A DNA stretch of 52,736 nt from Spirochaetae bacterium HGW-Spirochaetae-4 (GCA_002839335.1 PGXU01000021.1:1-52736); one strand, 5' to 3'; positions 43,826 through 52,620 are shown, counted from the stretch's first letter. Notes: generated by a model not told the origin, from the sequence alone. Translations and numbers: made by a program.

Positions 43826-44578
43826 ATGACGGATGTAGATATTTCCAATGGGACGACACTGAAAAAATACCTCCACGTCGAGGTCTATGAGAAGTTGTAC
43901 CATAAGATCAAGAGTGAGCGGTACAAGGAGGGGGACCAGCTCCCCGGCGAGAACCAATTGGCGGCTGAATTCGGTGTAAGCCGCATGACCTTGCGCCAAT
44001 CGCTTATGCTGTTGAGCGAGGACGGAATCATCCGTCGCGTCCACGGCAAAGGGAATTTCATCACCAGTCTCAAACCCCGCTCCTCGATCGGAGCAGAAGG
44101 GATCGCCAATCCTGTCCACAGTTTCGCTCGGGTCCCTATCGACGATATACAGATCGATATCCGGTTTGAAGTCGCCAGCGATTATGTGATGCAACTGTTC
44201 GGCTATACCCAGAGTATGGTCATGATGGCTTCCGACCGTTGGTACCGTTCATCATCCCGATTGATAGCCTTCGGCTTTTCCTTCACAGACCTGGCCAAAT
44301 TGAGCGAGCAAGGCATCGATATCAAGGATGGACAGGCGGTCAAGGAGTTCATGGACACCACCGTATATTCCCTCTGTCCACACAGCACCACCCATATTAC
44401 GCTTTCGACCCGCAAGGAGTTCTCATTGACTCCAGAACAGATGGCGGCACCCTCCCTCATATTGTTGAGCGAGACATTGTTCACCCCGGACGGCAAGCCG
44501 ATTGCCCAGAACAAGTACTATTTGGATCCGGCATATTTTGACTTTATGCTGAATGCGCGGCGGGTATTCGGGCTATAG
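43826..44578 (+). CDS. GntR regulator, HutC subfamily
   Basis: Regulator of 250 residues. The winged helix-turn-helix reads GDQLPGENQLAAEFGVSRMT then LRQSLMLLSEDGIIRRVHGK, the classical GntR pattern. The C-terminal UTRA-type effector domain has YTQSMVMMASDRWYRSSSRL and a late HITLSTRKEFSLTPEQ. It lies directly upstream of the nucleoside-importer operon, whose promoter carries the dyad ACTTGT-aca-ACAAGT, so it is probably that operon's repressor with a nucleoside-derived effector. The start is ATG at 43826, with a weak GGTGAT a few bases upstream. Confidence 0.92.
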   Translation: MTDVDISNGTTLKKYLHVEVYEKLYHKIKSERYKEGDQLPGENQLAAEFGVSRMTLRQSLMLLSEDGIIRRVHGKGNFITSLKPRSSIGAEGIANPVHSFARVPIDDIQIDIRFEVASDYVMQLFGYTQSMVMMASDRWYRSSSRLIAFGFSFTDLAKLSEQGIDIKDGQAVKEFMDTTVYSLCPHSTTHITLSTRKEFSLTPEQMAAPSLILLSETLFTPDGKPIAQNKYYLDPAYFDFMLNARRVFGL

Positions 44579-44640
44579 CAATTAGTAATTCCTTATAATT
44601 GAAATATATATTTATATATGACTTTCCATCCTTTTTTTTA

Positions 44641-44691
44641 TTGACAGATAAGGCTGATGTGATATTATGTATCTTAACTTGTACAACAAGT
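44641..44691 (+). promoter_or_regulatory. Promoter and operator of the nucleoside operon
   Basis: TTGACA (44641-44646), 16 nt, TATTAT (44663-44668) is a strong promoter. It is followed by ACTTGT-aca-ACAAGT (44677-44691), a perfect 6-3-6 dyad at the predicted start of transcription. The dyad has the size expected for a HutC-type GntR operator, and such a gene (43826) lies just upstream. AAGGAGAG precedes the ATG at 44730. Confidence 0.7.
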
Positions 44692-44729
44692 ATAAGGTTT
44701 AGGCATACAAGTAGGAAGGAGAGAAACAG

Positions 44730-45791
44730 ATGAAGAGAAGCATGTTCTTGTTCGTTGGTGTGTTGTTGGTTGTCGGCACACTCCTGTTCGCAGGTGGGGC
44801 CAAGGAAACATCCACCACATCCTCCGATGTGAAGATCGGAATGATCCTGGGGGTCGGAGGTCTCGGAGACCTTTCGTACAACGACCTTGTCTATGCGGGG
44901 CTCGATAGGGCGCAGAAGGAACTGGGAATCGATTTCGACTATGTCGAACCCCAATCCATAGCCGATTTCGAGACATTCCTCCAGCAGATGGCATCCACAA
45001 GAATGTACGATGTGATCATCTCGGTGGGATATGACCAGGTTGAGCCGTTGAAGAAAGTCGCCCCACAATTTCCTAACCAGAAGTTCGCCATCATCGATGA
45101 GAATGTCGCGCTGCCCAATGTCGCCAGCTTCGTATCCAAGGAGGAGGAGGGCTCGTTCCTCGTCGGAGCCTTGGCGGGTATGGTGAAGAAGACCGACCTG
45201 GTGAAGGCCAACAACACCATCGGATTCATCTCGGCACTCGATATTCCCCTCCTTGACCGTTTCTATGCAGGGTACGAGGCCGGTGCCAGGTATGTGAACC
45301 CGGATATCAAGGTTATCGCGAACTATGTGGGAGGAAACGCTCCGTTCAGCGATATCACCACCGCCAAGGAGATCGCGTTGAAGCAGTTCTCCCAGGGTGC
45401 CGATATCATCTACCATGCAGCCGGAGGCTCGGGTCTCGGTCTGTTCCAAGCCGCCAAGGAGAAGGGGTTCTACGCCATCGGTGTCAATTCCAACCAGAAT
45501 GTGATAGATCCCGACCACATTGTCGCGAGTATGCTCAAGCGTGTCGACAATGCAGCCTACGTTATCGCGGAGAGCCTGGTGAACGGCAATCTGGCCACCG
45601 GTGGTCTTTCCGTTCTCGGTTTGGCCAGTGACGGTATCGGATACACGGTTGCCGAAAGCAATGTGGCTGTCGGTCCCGAAATACTGGCAGTGGTCGAGAA
45701 AATCAAGGAAGCGATCGTCTCGGGTGAACTTGTCGTTCCCGACGCCCATAAGGATGTGGCATCCTTCCTGGCATCCAACTCCTTCCGATAG
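44730..45791 (+). CDS. BMP/PnrA-family nucleoside-binding protein
   Basis: Substrate-binding protein of 353 residues in the Bmp/PnrA/TmpC family, whose studied members bind purine nucleosides in spirochaetes. The signal ends LLFAGGAKETSTTSS. Family motifs are GMILGVGGLGDLSYNDLVYA, PNQKFAIIDENVALPNVASF, the segment EEEGSFLVGALAGMVKKT, and YHAAGGSGLGLFQAAKE. It is followed by an ATPase, two permeases, a deaminase and a phosphorylase, a complete nucleoside uptake and breakdown pathway. A stem-loop follows the gene (45819-45854). Confidence 0.94.
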   Translation: MKRSMFLFVGVLLVVGTLLFAGGAKETSTTSSDVKIGMILGVGGLGDLSYNDLVYAGLDRAQKELGIDFDYVEPQSIADFETFLQQMASTRMYDVIISVGYDQVEPLKKVAPQFPNQKFAIIDENVALPNVASFVSKEEEGSFLVGALAGMVKKTDLVKANNTIGFISALDIPLLDRFYAGYEAGARYVNPDIKVIANYVGGNAPFSDITTAKEIALKQFSQGADIIYHAAGGSGLGLFQAAKEKGFYAIGVNSNQNVIDPDHIVASMLKRVDNAAYVIAESLVNGNLATGGLSVLGLASDGIGYTVAESNVAVGPEILAVVEKIKEAIVSGELVVPDAHKDVASFLASNSFR

Positions 45792-45818
45792 GAAAGTCGA
45801 AGAATAATTCACGCATTG

Positions 45819-45854
45819 CATCCCGTAGAACGGAACAATCCGTCCTGCGGGATG
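45819..45854 (+). repeat. Stem-loop between nucleoside-binding and ATPase genes
   Basis: CATCCCG (45819-45825) pairs with CGGGATG (45848-45854), and the inner ACGGA and TCCGT form a second 5-bp stem around ACAA. No T-tract follows. It is the fourth stem-loop in the window placed directly after a binding-protein gene. Confidence 0.6.
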
Positions 45855-45874
45855 TCCAAGAGGTGGGAAGAGCC

Positions 45875-47368
45875 ATGGATGCGATACGTATGAACAACAT
45901 CACCAAGACGTTCGGGACAACTGTCGCTTTGGCAGGAGTAGACCTGCGAATCCGTGTGGGAGAGGTTCATTGTCTGCTTGGAGAGAACGGCGCCGGAAAA
46001 TCCACGCTCATGAACATACTCTATGGCTTGTATCGCGCCGACAGTGGAGATATCGCCATCAACGAGGTCCCTGTCGAAATCAACAGCCCGAAAATGGCCC
46101 AATCCTTGCACATCGGCATGGTTCATCAACATTTTATGCTTGTAGAGTCCATGACCGTGCTGCAAAACATCATCTTGGGAAACGAAGAGGGCACATTCGC
46201 AATCGATTATAAGAAATGCCGTGAGCGGATCGAAGTCCTGGAACACCTCTATCACTTCGATTTCGACTTGGATGCGAAGGTCTCCGAGCTGAGTGTGGGA
46301 GAAATGCAGAGGGTCGAGATATTCAAGGCGGTCTATCGCGGTGCCGATATCATTATTCTCGACGAGCCGACGGCTGTCCTCACGCCGCAAGAGGTTTCGG
46401 TTCTCTTTCGCATCTTGGATGATATGCGAAATCAGGGGAAAACCATTGTCTTCATCACCCATAAGCTCCAGGAAACAATGCGCCTGTCGGACCGTGTCAC
46501 GGTGCTCCGCAACGGAAAGTTTGTGCAGACTGTGGAGACGAAGGATATGGATCCCGAGACCTTGGCAACTATGATGGTCGGTCACGCTGTGGAACTCGTG
46601 ACACACAAGGGGGCATGTTGCCCTGGAGACCCGGTGCTCGAAATCCGGGGACTGAAAATCTTCTCCACGTCGGAAAACACCATAAACCTGACCGTACGTG
46701 CCGGTGAGATCTATGGTATCGCAGGGGTCGATGGAAACGGACAACAGGAACTCGAACGGTTCATCGTCGGAACAGAACGCCCCAAGATTGGCGAAGTCTG
46801 GTTGAACGGATCCGACATCTCGGCATGCACGGTCGCCAAGCGGAAAAAGCTCGGGTTGGGGGTGATTCCCTCGGATCGGCACAGGAATGCGATACTTCCC
46901 GGCATGTCCATCGTAGACAACTTCCTGTTGGGGCTGCAGAGGAATTCCCGCTTCTCCAGCATGGGACTGGTCCGCCATAAGGCACTCGAGGCCTATGCCG
47001 AATCGATGATAACCGCCTATGCCATCAAAGTATCTTCGGAACGCCAACATATCTCGGAACTCTCGGGAGGGAATCAGCAGAAGCTGGTGTTCAGCCGCGA
47101 AGTCGGTTTGGATCCTGTCCTGCTTGTCGCGGCCCAACCGGTCAGAGGGTTGGATATCGGAGCCATCGACTATATCCACAACCAACTGCTGGAATTGCGT
47201 GATCGGGGTCAAGCCATATTGCTCATTTCAACCGAGCTGTCGGAAATCATGGAAATGAGCGATAGGATTGGTGTCTTGTATAAAGGGGGACTCATTGTCG
47301 AACGGGATGCCGATGATTTCACCGTTGAGGAACTGGGCTTGTATATGGCGGGGGGGAAAGGAGCATGA
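45875..47368 (+). CDS. Nucleoside ABC ATPase, NupO/YufO type
   Basis: Double-domain ATPase of 497 residues for a BMP-type nucleoside importer. Domain 1 has Walker A GENGAGKST (36-44), HQHFMLVESMTVLQNIILGN typical of the nucleoside subfamily, signature LSVGEMQRVEI and Walker B IIILDEPTAVLTP. Domain 2 has GVDGNGQQELE, signature LSGGNQQKLVFSRE and LLVAAQPVRGLDIGAIDYIH, where the Walker B carboxylates are replaced, as usual in this subfamily. I chose the ATG at 45875 (GAGGTGGGA upstream) over the GTG at 45863. The permease start overlaps its stop by 4 bp. Confidence 0.95.
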   Translation: MDAIRMNNITKTFGTTVALAGVDLRIRVGEVHCLLGENGAGKSTLMNILYGLYRADSGDIAINEVPVEINSPKMAQSLHIGMVHQHFMLVESMTVLQNIILGNEEGTFAIDYKKCRERIEVLEHLYHFDFDLDAKVSELSVGEMQRVEIFKAVYRGADIIILDEPTAVLTPQEVSVLFRILDDMRNQGKTIVFITHKLQETMRLSDRVTVLRNGKFVQTVETKDMDPETLATMMVGHAVELVTHKGACCPGDPVLEIRGLKIFSTSENTINLTVRAGEIYGIAGVDGNGQQELERFIVGTERPKIGEVWLNGSDISACTVAKRKKLGLGVIPSDRHRNAILPGMSIVDNFLLGLQRNSRFSSMGLVRHKALEAYAESMITAYAIKVSSERQHISELSGGNQQKLVFSREVGLDPVLLVAAQPVRGLDIGAIDYIHNQLLELRDRGQAILLISTELSEIMEMSDRIGVLYKGGLIVERDADDFTVEELGLYMAGGKGA

Positions 47369-48429
47369 AACCAAAGGGCACGTTCAACTTGTTCGCACGG
47401 CGGAAGGATTGGGAAAGCCTCTGGTATTCCTTGCTGGCTATCGTATTCTCATTCCTCCTGGTCGCACTCATCATGCTTGCGATGGGGTACAACCCCATCA
47501 ACGCCTATGCCGCGCTGTTCAGGGGCTCGTTCGGCTCCGTATACGCGATCTCCCTCACCCTGTGCAGAAGTGTTCCGCTCATCTTCGTCGGTCTGGCGGT
47601 AGGTTTCGCGTTGAAGGGTGGCATGTTCAATATCGGGGGTGAAGGCCAACTGTACATGGGTGGATTCACTTCCGCGGTCACGGCTCTCATCCTCCCTCAG
47701 GGGATGCCGGTCTTCATCTCATTGCCGCTCGCAATTCTTGCGGGTATGGTTGCTGGGATGGTATGGGGCGGTGCCATTGGACTGATCAAAGCTAAATTGC
47801 AGATCAACGAAGTCATTGTCGCAATCATGCTCAATTATATCGCCCAACTGCTCACATCTTTCTTCGTAAACAAGTATTTCATGGCAAAGGGGAGTATGAC
47901 ACCACAAACCGAGATACTCCCTGCCGGCATGCAATTGCCAAATATCGTTGCGAACAGCCAGTTGACGACCAGTTTGTACATCGCATTGTTCATGGGTGTC
48001 GTCTATTGGTTTGTGTTTCGACACACAGTCTTCGGTTACGAAGTCAACGCGTTGGGGAACAATCCAAGCGCTGCGGGAACCGGGGGGGTCCATACGGTGC
48101 GGACAACAGTATTGGTGATGGCATTCTCAGGAGCCTTGGCATCCATGGCCGGTATCTTCGAAGTCTTTGGAACCTACGGTCGGTTCATAGATGGATTCTC
48201 ACCCGGTATCGGATTCACCGGTATCGCAATTGCCTTTATCGGTCAAGGGAAACCCCTCGGCATCATATTGGCGGCCATCCTCTTCGGAAGCCTGCAGGCC
48301 GGAGCCATGCAGATGAGTCTCATGGAAGGCGTATCCGCCCATATCGACAAGGTTATCCAAGGGTTGGTGATTGTGTTCATCGCAACACCCAACTTCATCC
48401 GATACCTGTTGAATCGCAAGACGAGGTGA
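47365..48429 (+). CDS. Nucleoside ABC permease, NupP/YufP type
   Basis: Membrane permease of 354 residues, about ten hydrophobic segments. Family stretches are VPLIFVGLAVGFALKGGMFN, GEGQLYMGGFTSAVTALILP, INEVIVAIMLNYIAQLLTSF and GFTGIAIAFIGQGKPLGIIL. It forms a heterodimeric channel with the permease encoded next. AAAGGAG lies just before the ATG, which overlaps the ATPase stop. Confidence 0.95.
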   Translation: MKPKGTFNLFARRKDWESLWYSLLAIVFSFLLVALIMLAMGYNPINAYAALFRGSFGSVYAISLTLCRSVPLIFVGLAVGFALKGGMFNIGGEGQLYMGGFTSAVTALILPQGMPVFISLPLAILAGMVAGMVWGGAIGLIKAKLQINEVIVAIMLNYIAQLLTSFFVNKYFMAKGSMTPQTEILPAGMQLPNIVANSQLTTSLYIALFMGVVYWFVFRHTVFGYEVNALGNNPSAAGTGGVHTVRTTVLVMAFSGALASMAGIFEVFGTYGRFIDGFSPGIGFTGIAIAFIGQGKPLGIILAAILFGSLQAGAMQMSLMEGVSAHIDKVIQGLVIVFIATPNFIRYLLNRKTR

Positions 48430-48434
48430 GTGAT

Positions 48435-49343
48435 ATGGAGATACTGACAACAATGGTAAATCTACTGATGATGACTTTCCGGTTGAGCATCCCCATAGCG
48501 CTTGCAGCCATTGGCGTCACCATCAGCGAACGGTCCGGTGTGATCAATCTGGGAATCGAGGGAATCATGCTGTTGGGAGCAATGGGGGCAGTGGTCGGTT
48601 CCCATATTGCAGGTAGCGCTTGGATCGGTCTCTTTGTCGCATTGGCCACCGGAGTGGTCGTGGGCGGTTTGTATGCACTTTTTGTATTGGGATTCAAGGC
48701 CAACCAATCGGTCATCGGAATCGGATTGAACTCCTTGGCAAGCGGCCTGACCGTGGTGACCGTCAAGTCGATTTGGAACAAGGAGGGAATTTCGGGAACA
48801 GTGGACCAGTTGGAGACTTTTACCGTACCTCTTTTGCACAAGATCCCTACCATCGGAACCATGATGACCGACCAGTCTCCCCTTATCCCCATCACCCTGT
48901 TCGTTTCCTTGTTCGCCGCCTATGTCCTGGGTAGGACAAAAGTCGGTTTGCGATTGACGTCGATCGGAGAACATCCGTTGGCTGCGGCGACAGCTGGAAT
49001 TCCAGTGATGCGGTACCGGACCCTCGCAATCATTGTCGGCAGTGCACTGGCCGCATTGGGCGGTGCCTATCTTTCGGTGGTCCACAGCAACCTGTTTGTA
49101 AACAACATGGTTGCCGGAAGGGGCTTCATGGCAATAGCGGCCAACATCCTGGGAGGGTGGAATCCTATCGGAGCACTGCTGGCAAGCCTTCTGTTCGCTT
49201 TTACACAAGCCCTACGTTTCCAGTTCTCCTATATTCAGATGCCGGAACAGATTAGCCAACTGATTCCATACGTCATCACATTGCTGGTCCTGGTCGGAGT
49301 CGGACGCAAGGCAAAATCTCCCGCAAAACTTGGAGTACTCTAA
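48435..49343 (+). CDS. Nucleoside ABC permease, NupQ/YufQ type
   Basis: Second membrane permease, 302 residues. The family signature ERSGVINLGIEGIMLLGAMG is intact, as are ANQSVIGIGLNSLASGLTVV and MVAGRGFMAIAANILGGWNP. I chose the ATG at 48435 (GAGGTGA upstream); the frame is open much further upstream inside the previous gene, but that part is not family-like. Its stop overlaps the deaminase start by 1 bp (TAATG). Confidence 0.94.
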   Translation: MEILTTMVNLLMMTFRLSIPIALAAIGVTISERSGVINLGIEGIMLLGAMGAVVGSHIAGSAWIGLFVALATGVVVGGLYALFVLGFKANQSVIGIGLNSLASGLTVVTVKSIWNKEGISGTVDQLETFTVPLLHKIPTIGTMMTDQSPLIPITLFVSLFAAYVLGRTKVGLRLTSIGEHPLAAATAGIPVMRYRTLAIIVGSALAALGGAYLSVVHSNLFVNNMVAGRGFMAIAANILGGWNPIGALLASLLFAFTQALRFQFSYIQMPEQISQLIPYVITLLVLVGVGRKAKSPAKLGVL

Positions 49344-50665
49344 TGGAAAGAATCGTATTGCAGCATGCATGCATCATCACCATGGATGGTTCCGACAGGT
49401 TCTACCCCGATGGAAGCATCGTCATTGAGGATGGTGCCATCGTACAGATCGGATCTTCCGACGACATACCTGTCCGTGCATCGGAGGGACTTGATTTCAG
49501 CGGGAAAGTAGTCATGCCTGGACTGGTCAACACACATATCCACACCCATTCCCCCCTATTCAGGAATATGGGGGAAGATGTCGATTTGCACACATGGTTG
49601 GAGGATATCATGTGGCCCGCAGAATCTTGCCTTACCGCTGAGAGGGCTTATTGGGGAAGCAAATTGGCGTGCCTTGAGAGCATTGTTGGCGGAGTAACGA
49701 CTTTCGCGGACCAGTTCTATTACGCGCAGACCACCGCCGAAGCTGTCGAACAGAGTGGGTTACGGGCATTCGTATGCTCGACCATTTTCGAACATGGTGA
49801 TAGTGCGAAAGGCCAAACCTTGCAGACAGCCGCCGATTTTCTCAAGCGGTGGGAGTCGCGCAACAACCTGATTACCCCGGGACTGGGTCCCCATGCACCC
49901 TATAGCGTTTCCGCAGGTCAATGGAAGGATGTCGTGGATTTGTCCGCCCGATCCGGTGCGATAGTCCATACCCATATTTCCGAAACCAGAAAGGAGAACG
50001 AAGGGATTGTCCAAAAATACGGCAAGACACCGAGCAGATGGCTGGCGGAACTGGGAGTGCTCGATAGACATGTGCTTGCAGCCCATTGTGTCCATCTATC
50101 TGACGATGATATCGCGATTTTGAAAGAGCATGATGTGCATGTCTCCTACAATCCTGTAAGCAACCTCAAACTGGTCTCCGGAATCATGCCTTACCAGAAA
50201 TTGAAGTCGGCGGGGGTCCAAATATCGATCGGTACCGACGGAGCGCAGAGCAACAATACGCTCGATCTGCTACAAGACCTCAAGATCGGTGTGTTGATCC
50301 AGAAGCAGGCGGCAAACGATCCGAAGATGTTCGATGTGCGCGAAGCGGTGCGGTTGGTAACCATCGAAGGGGCGAAAGCCCTGGGGATGGAGGGTCAGAT
50401 CGGCAGTCTCGAAGTTGGCAAGCAGGCCGATTTGATTGCCATCGACCTGAGGGCACCCCATGTTTCCCCACTGGTCAAGGAATCCGCGAGAGACCTCTAC
50501 ACGACGCTCGTGTATTGCGCAACTGGACGGGACGTCACCGATACCATGGTCTCGGGAACTTGGTTGATGCGGGACCGGAACGTGGTGTCCATGGACCCAA
50601 CCGAAATCATGAAAGAATGCGAAAAAGTTAGGAAAGACATCCTACGATATATACACAAGGAGTAA
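49343..50665 (+). CDS. Amidohydrolase: nucleoside/nucleobase deaminase (MtaD/SAH type)
   Basis: Metal-dependent deaminase of 440 residues in the TRZ/ATZ and MtaD/SAH-deaminase group. Catalytic segments are NTHIHTHSPLFRNM (HxH), GPHAPYSVSAGQW, IVHTHISETRKENE, LAAHCVHLSDDDIA and SIGTDGAQSNNTLDLLQDLK, which give the metal histidines and the catalytic aspartate. The C-terminal GQIGSLEVGKQADLIAIDLR is typical. Likely substrates are adenosine, methylthioadenosine, S-adenosylhomocysteine or guanine; its place in a nucleoside importer operon favours a nucleoside. It is coupled to the permease upstream and 3 bp from the phosphorylase gene. Confidence 0.88.
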   Translation: MERIVLQHACIITMDGSDRFYPDGSIVIEDGAIVQIGSSDDIPVRASEGLDFSGKVVMPGLVNTHIHTHSPLFRNMGEDVDLHTWLEDIMWPAESCLTAERAYWGSKLACLESIVGGVTTFADQFYYAQTTAEAVEQSGLRAFVCSTIFEHGDSAKGQTLQTAADFLKRWESRNNLITPGLGPHAPYSVSAGQWKDVVDLSARSGAIVHTHISETRKENEGIVQKYGKTPSRWLAELGVLDRHVLAAHCVHLSDDDIAILKEHDVHVSYNPVSNLKLVSGIMPYQKLKSAGVQISIGTDGAQSNNTLDLLQDLKIGVLIQKQAANDPKMFDVREAVRLVTIEGAKALGMEGQIGSLEVGKQADLIAIDLRAPHVSPLVKESARDLYTTLVYCATGRDVTDTMVSGTWLMRDRNVVSMDPTEIMKECEKVRKDILRYIHKE

Positions 50666-50668
50666 CAC

Positions 50669-51442
50669 ATGGCGTTGGACAAGAGTGCGATTACGAAGAA
50701 CACCAAACAGTACCATATCGAACTGAACGTTGGAGACATAGGCGAATACGTCCTTCTTCCCGGAGATCCGGCAAGAAGTGACCGGGTAGCGAACTATTTG
50801 GACGATGCGAAGCTCATGGCCAACCATCGGGAACACAGGACCTTCACCGGTTATTACAAGGGAATCAAGATCAGCGTGACCTCGACAGGTATGGGATGTC
50901 CCTCCACGGCGATCGCCGCCGAAGAATTGATCAATATCGGGGCAAAGACACTCGTCCGGATCGGAAGCTCCGCAGCCCTCGATCCCGCCATAAAGATAGG
51001 CGATTTGATGATCAGCACCGGATCGATGAAAAACGAGGGGACATCGAAATTCTACGTTCCCGATAATTTCCCGGCCATACCTGATTTTGCGTTTACCAAT
51101 CTCCTTGTCGCTACAGCCAAGCAGATGGCTGCGGAGAAAGGAATCGGTGTGTATGCCGGAATCACCAGCACCGACGATGCCTTCTATGGTGAATCGCCCG
51201 AATTCATCAAGAAACTCCAAGATTTGAAAATCCAGAACATTGAAATGGAAGCTTCGGCATTATTCACCATTGGACACATCAGGGACATCGTTACTGCTTG
51301 TATTTGTGGAACTTCAGGGAACCTCACCACTGGAGAAGTCATCTATACCACCGAGAACGTCAAGTTGATCGAGGCATGGGATTTGGAAATAAAAGTGGTG
51401 CTCGAAACGATATACAGGTACCACACGCAACAGTCGAACTGA
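50669..51442 (+). CDS. udp: Uridine phosphorylase-type nucleoside phosphorylase
   Basis: Nucleoside phosphorylase of the NP-I (Udp/DeoD) family, 257 residues, cytoplasmic. Motifs are LLPGDPARSDRVA (phosphate binding), STGMGCPSTAIAAEELI, LVRIGSSAALDPAIKIGDLM and IQNIEMEASALFTIG (ribose-binding Met-Glu). Overall it is closest in pattern to uridine phosphorylase, but purine activity is not excluded. It releases the base and ribose-1-phosphate from imported nucleosides. AAGGAG precedes the ATG. A strong terminator lies 25 bp after its stop. Confidence 0.9.
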   Translation: MALDKSAITKNTKQYHIELNVGDIGEYVLLPGDPARSDRVANYLDDAKLMANHREHRTFTGYYKGIKISVTSTGMGCPSTAIAAEELINIGAKTLVRIGSSAALDPAIKIGDLMISTGSMKNEGTSKFYVPDNFPAIPDFAFTNLLVATAKQMAAEKGIGVYAGITSTDDAFYGESPEFIKKLQDLKIQNIEMEASALFTIGHIRDIVTACICGTSGNLTTGEVIYTTENVKLIEAWDLEIKVVLETIYRYHTQQSN

Positions 51443-51466
51443 GTGCCGACTACCCCGAACCCGGAA

Positions 51467-51505
51467 GCTGCCGGATCGTTTCCATCGATCCGGTGGCATT
51501 TTTTT
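51467..51505 (+). terminator. Intrinsic terminator after the nucleoside operon
   Basis: GCTGCCGGATCG (51467-51478) and CGATCCGGTGGC (51486-51497) form a 12-bp stem with two G-U pairs and a 7-nt loop, followed directly by ATTTTTTT. This is a classical Rho-independent terminator on the plus strand. It separates the importer operon from the nucleoside hydrolase gene, which would then depend on read-through or a nearby promoter. Confidence 0.9.
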
Positions 51506-51532
51506 CCCTGGACTTGTAAGGAATGACAATCG

Positions 51533-52459
51533 ATGCATAGAAAGAAGATCATACTTGATTTGGATACGGGAATCGATGATTCGATCGCCCTTGCCTTCGC
51601 CGCTCTCAGTTCCGAGGTGGAATTGTTGGGAGTGACCGGGACATTTGGCAATGTGGACACCATGACCGGGGTGCGCAACGCATTGGATGTGCTCGCCCTG
51701 GTGGGCCGTACCGATGTGCCGGTCTTAGCCGGCAAGACATGTTCCCTTGCCCAAGAACAATTCTGTCGACATGCGGAAAGTGCCCGCATCCATGGCGAGA
51801 ATGGAGTCGGGCAGGCAAATCTCCCCCGATCTCCACGGGTGGTGGAGAAGGAACCGGCGGTCGATTTCCTGATCCGTATGATGAACGAGTATCGGGACGG
51901 ATTGACGATCGTCACTACCGGTCCACTGACGAATCTTGCGACAGTGTTGTTGAGGGACCCCCTGTTGCATACTTGGCGTGGCCAGGTTGTGATGATGGGT
52001 GGAGCTTTGACGGTCCGTGGCAATGTAACCCATTTTGCGGAAGCCAATATCGCACAGGATCCCGAAGCCGCAAAAATTGTCATGGAAAGTGGTTTGTCTG
52101 TGACGATGGTTCCTCTCGATGTGACCATGCGCTCGCGATTGAGATCCTCTGACGCCGAACGATGGCGATCTTCCGGATCCGATGTGGGACGATTGTTCGG
52201 GTGTATGTTGGATTACTATATCGCGAATACCCTTGGTGCCGACGAAACGTATATCCACGATCCATCGGCAATCGTCTGTGCCTTGCATCCCGAGTATTTC
52301 ACGATCCTTCCATTCCATATGACGGTTGAGACCGAAGGTGTAGATCGGGGACGGACCGTGGTGGACCATCGACGGTTGCGCGACAGGAATCCGGCGACCA
52401 AGGTGTGCCTGGATGTGGATGCAGGGCAGGTTGAGCGAAACCTGGCAAACATTTGGTGA
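51533..52459 (+). CDS. Nucleoside hydrolase, IunH/Rih type
   Basis: Inosine-uridine-preferring nucleoside hydrolase family protein of 308 residues. The calcium site is ILDLDTGIDDSIALAFA, a variant of the DTDPGxDD motif. Other conserved parts are GVTGTFGNVDT, GLTIVTTGPLTNLATVLL and VVMMGGALTVRGNVTHFAEA. It cleaves the N-glycosidic bond of ribonucleosides, giving base and ribose, an alternative to the phosphorylase upstream. It starts 28 bp after the terminator. The composite repeat pair begins 12 bp after its stop. Confidence 0.93.
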   Translation: MHRKKIILDLDTGIDDSIALAFAALSSEVELLGVTGTFGNVDTMTGVRNALDVLALVGRTDVPVLAGKTCSLAQEQFCRHAESARIHGENGVGQANLPRSPRVVEKEPAVDFLIRMMNEYRDGLTIVTTGPLTNLATVLLRDPLLHTWRGQVVMMGGALTVRGNVTHFAEANIAQDPEAAKIVMESGLSVTMVPLDVTMRSRLRSSDAERWRSSGSDVGRLFGCMLDYYIANTLGADETYIHDPSAIVCALHPEYFTILPFHMTVETEGVDRGRTVVDHRRLRDRNPATKVCLDVDAGQVERNLANIW

Positions 52460-52470
52460 ATGCTTCGCAC

Positions 52471-52519
52471 GTACCAGGTACCGATTATGGTTTTTGTATA
52501 CAAAATCGATGAATCGTAC
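52471..52519. repeat. Composite palindromic element, copy 3
   Basis: GTACCAGGTAC (52471-52481), 9 nt, TTTTTGTATACAAAAT (52491-52506), 9 nt, then a half-site GTAC (52516-52519) where the mirrored outer palindrome is expected. Spacing is identical to the copy at 14843. Together with the mirror copy at 52587-52620 it forms an inverted pair around about 80 bp. Confidence 0.7.
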
Positions 52520-52586
52520 AAACAATCTCATGCGGGTATGCTCTAAGGGGTGTTCATGACGTGAAAAGAGATACTACGTCCATGGA

Positions 52587-52620
52587 TTTGTATACAAAAA
52601 CAAACTTTCGTACCAGGTAC
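52587..52620. repeat. Composite palindromic element, copy 4 in mirror orientation
   Basis: TTTGTATACAAAAA (52587-52600), 9 nt, GTACCAGGTAC (52610-52620): the same parts and spacing as copy 3 but in the opposite order. The remainder, 52621-52736, shows no gene. It contains the palindrome GGATTCGAATCC near 52710, which resembles a tRNA T-loop only superficially. Confidence 0.7.

Noticed and set aside
44544-45821. Long open frame of about 425 codons on the minus strand opposite the nucleoside-binding protein gene
   Set aside because: It is the mirror of a gene with strong family motifs, has low-complexity His/Asp-rich content and no recognisable domain or ribosome site.
45809-47212. Long minus-strand open frame of about 467 codons opposite the nucleoside ABC ATPase
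   Set aside because: The plus strand carries all ATPase motifs; the antisense translation has no domain features and arises from codon bias.
51725-52531. Minus-strand frame of 268 codons opposite the nucleoside hydrolase
   Set aside because: Antisense of a well-supported gene, running into the repeat region without any domain.
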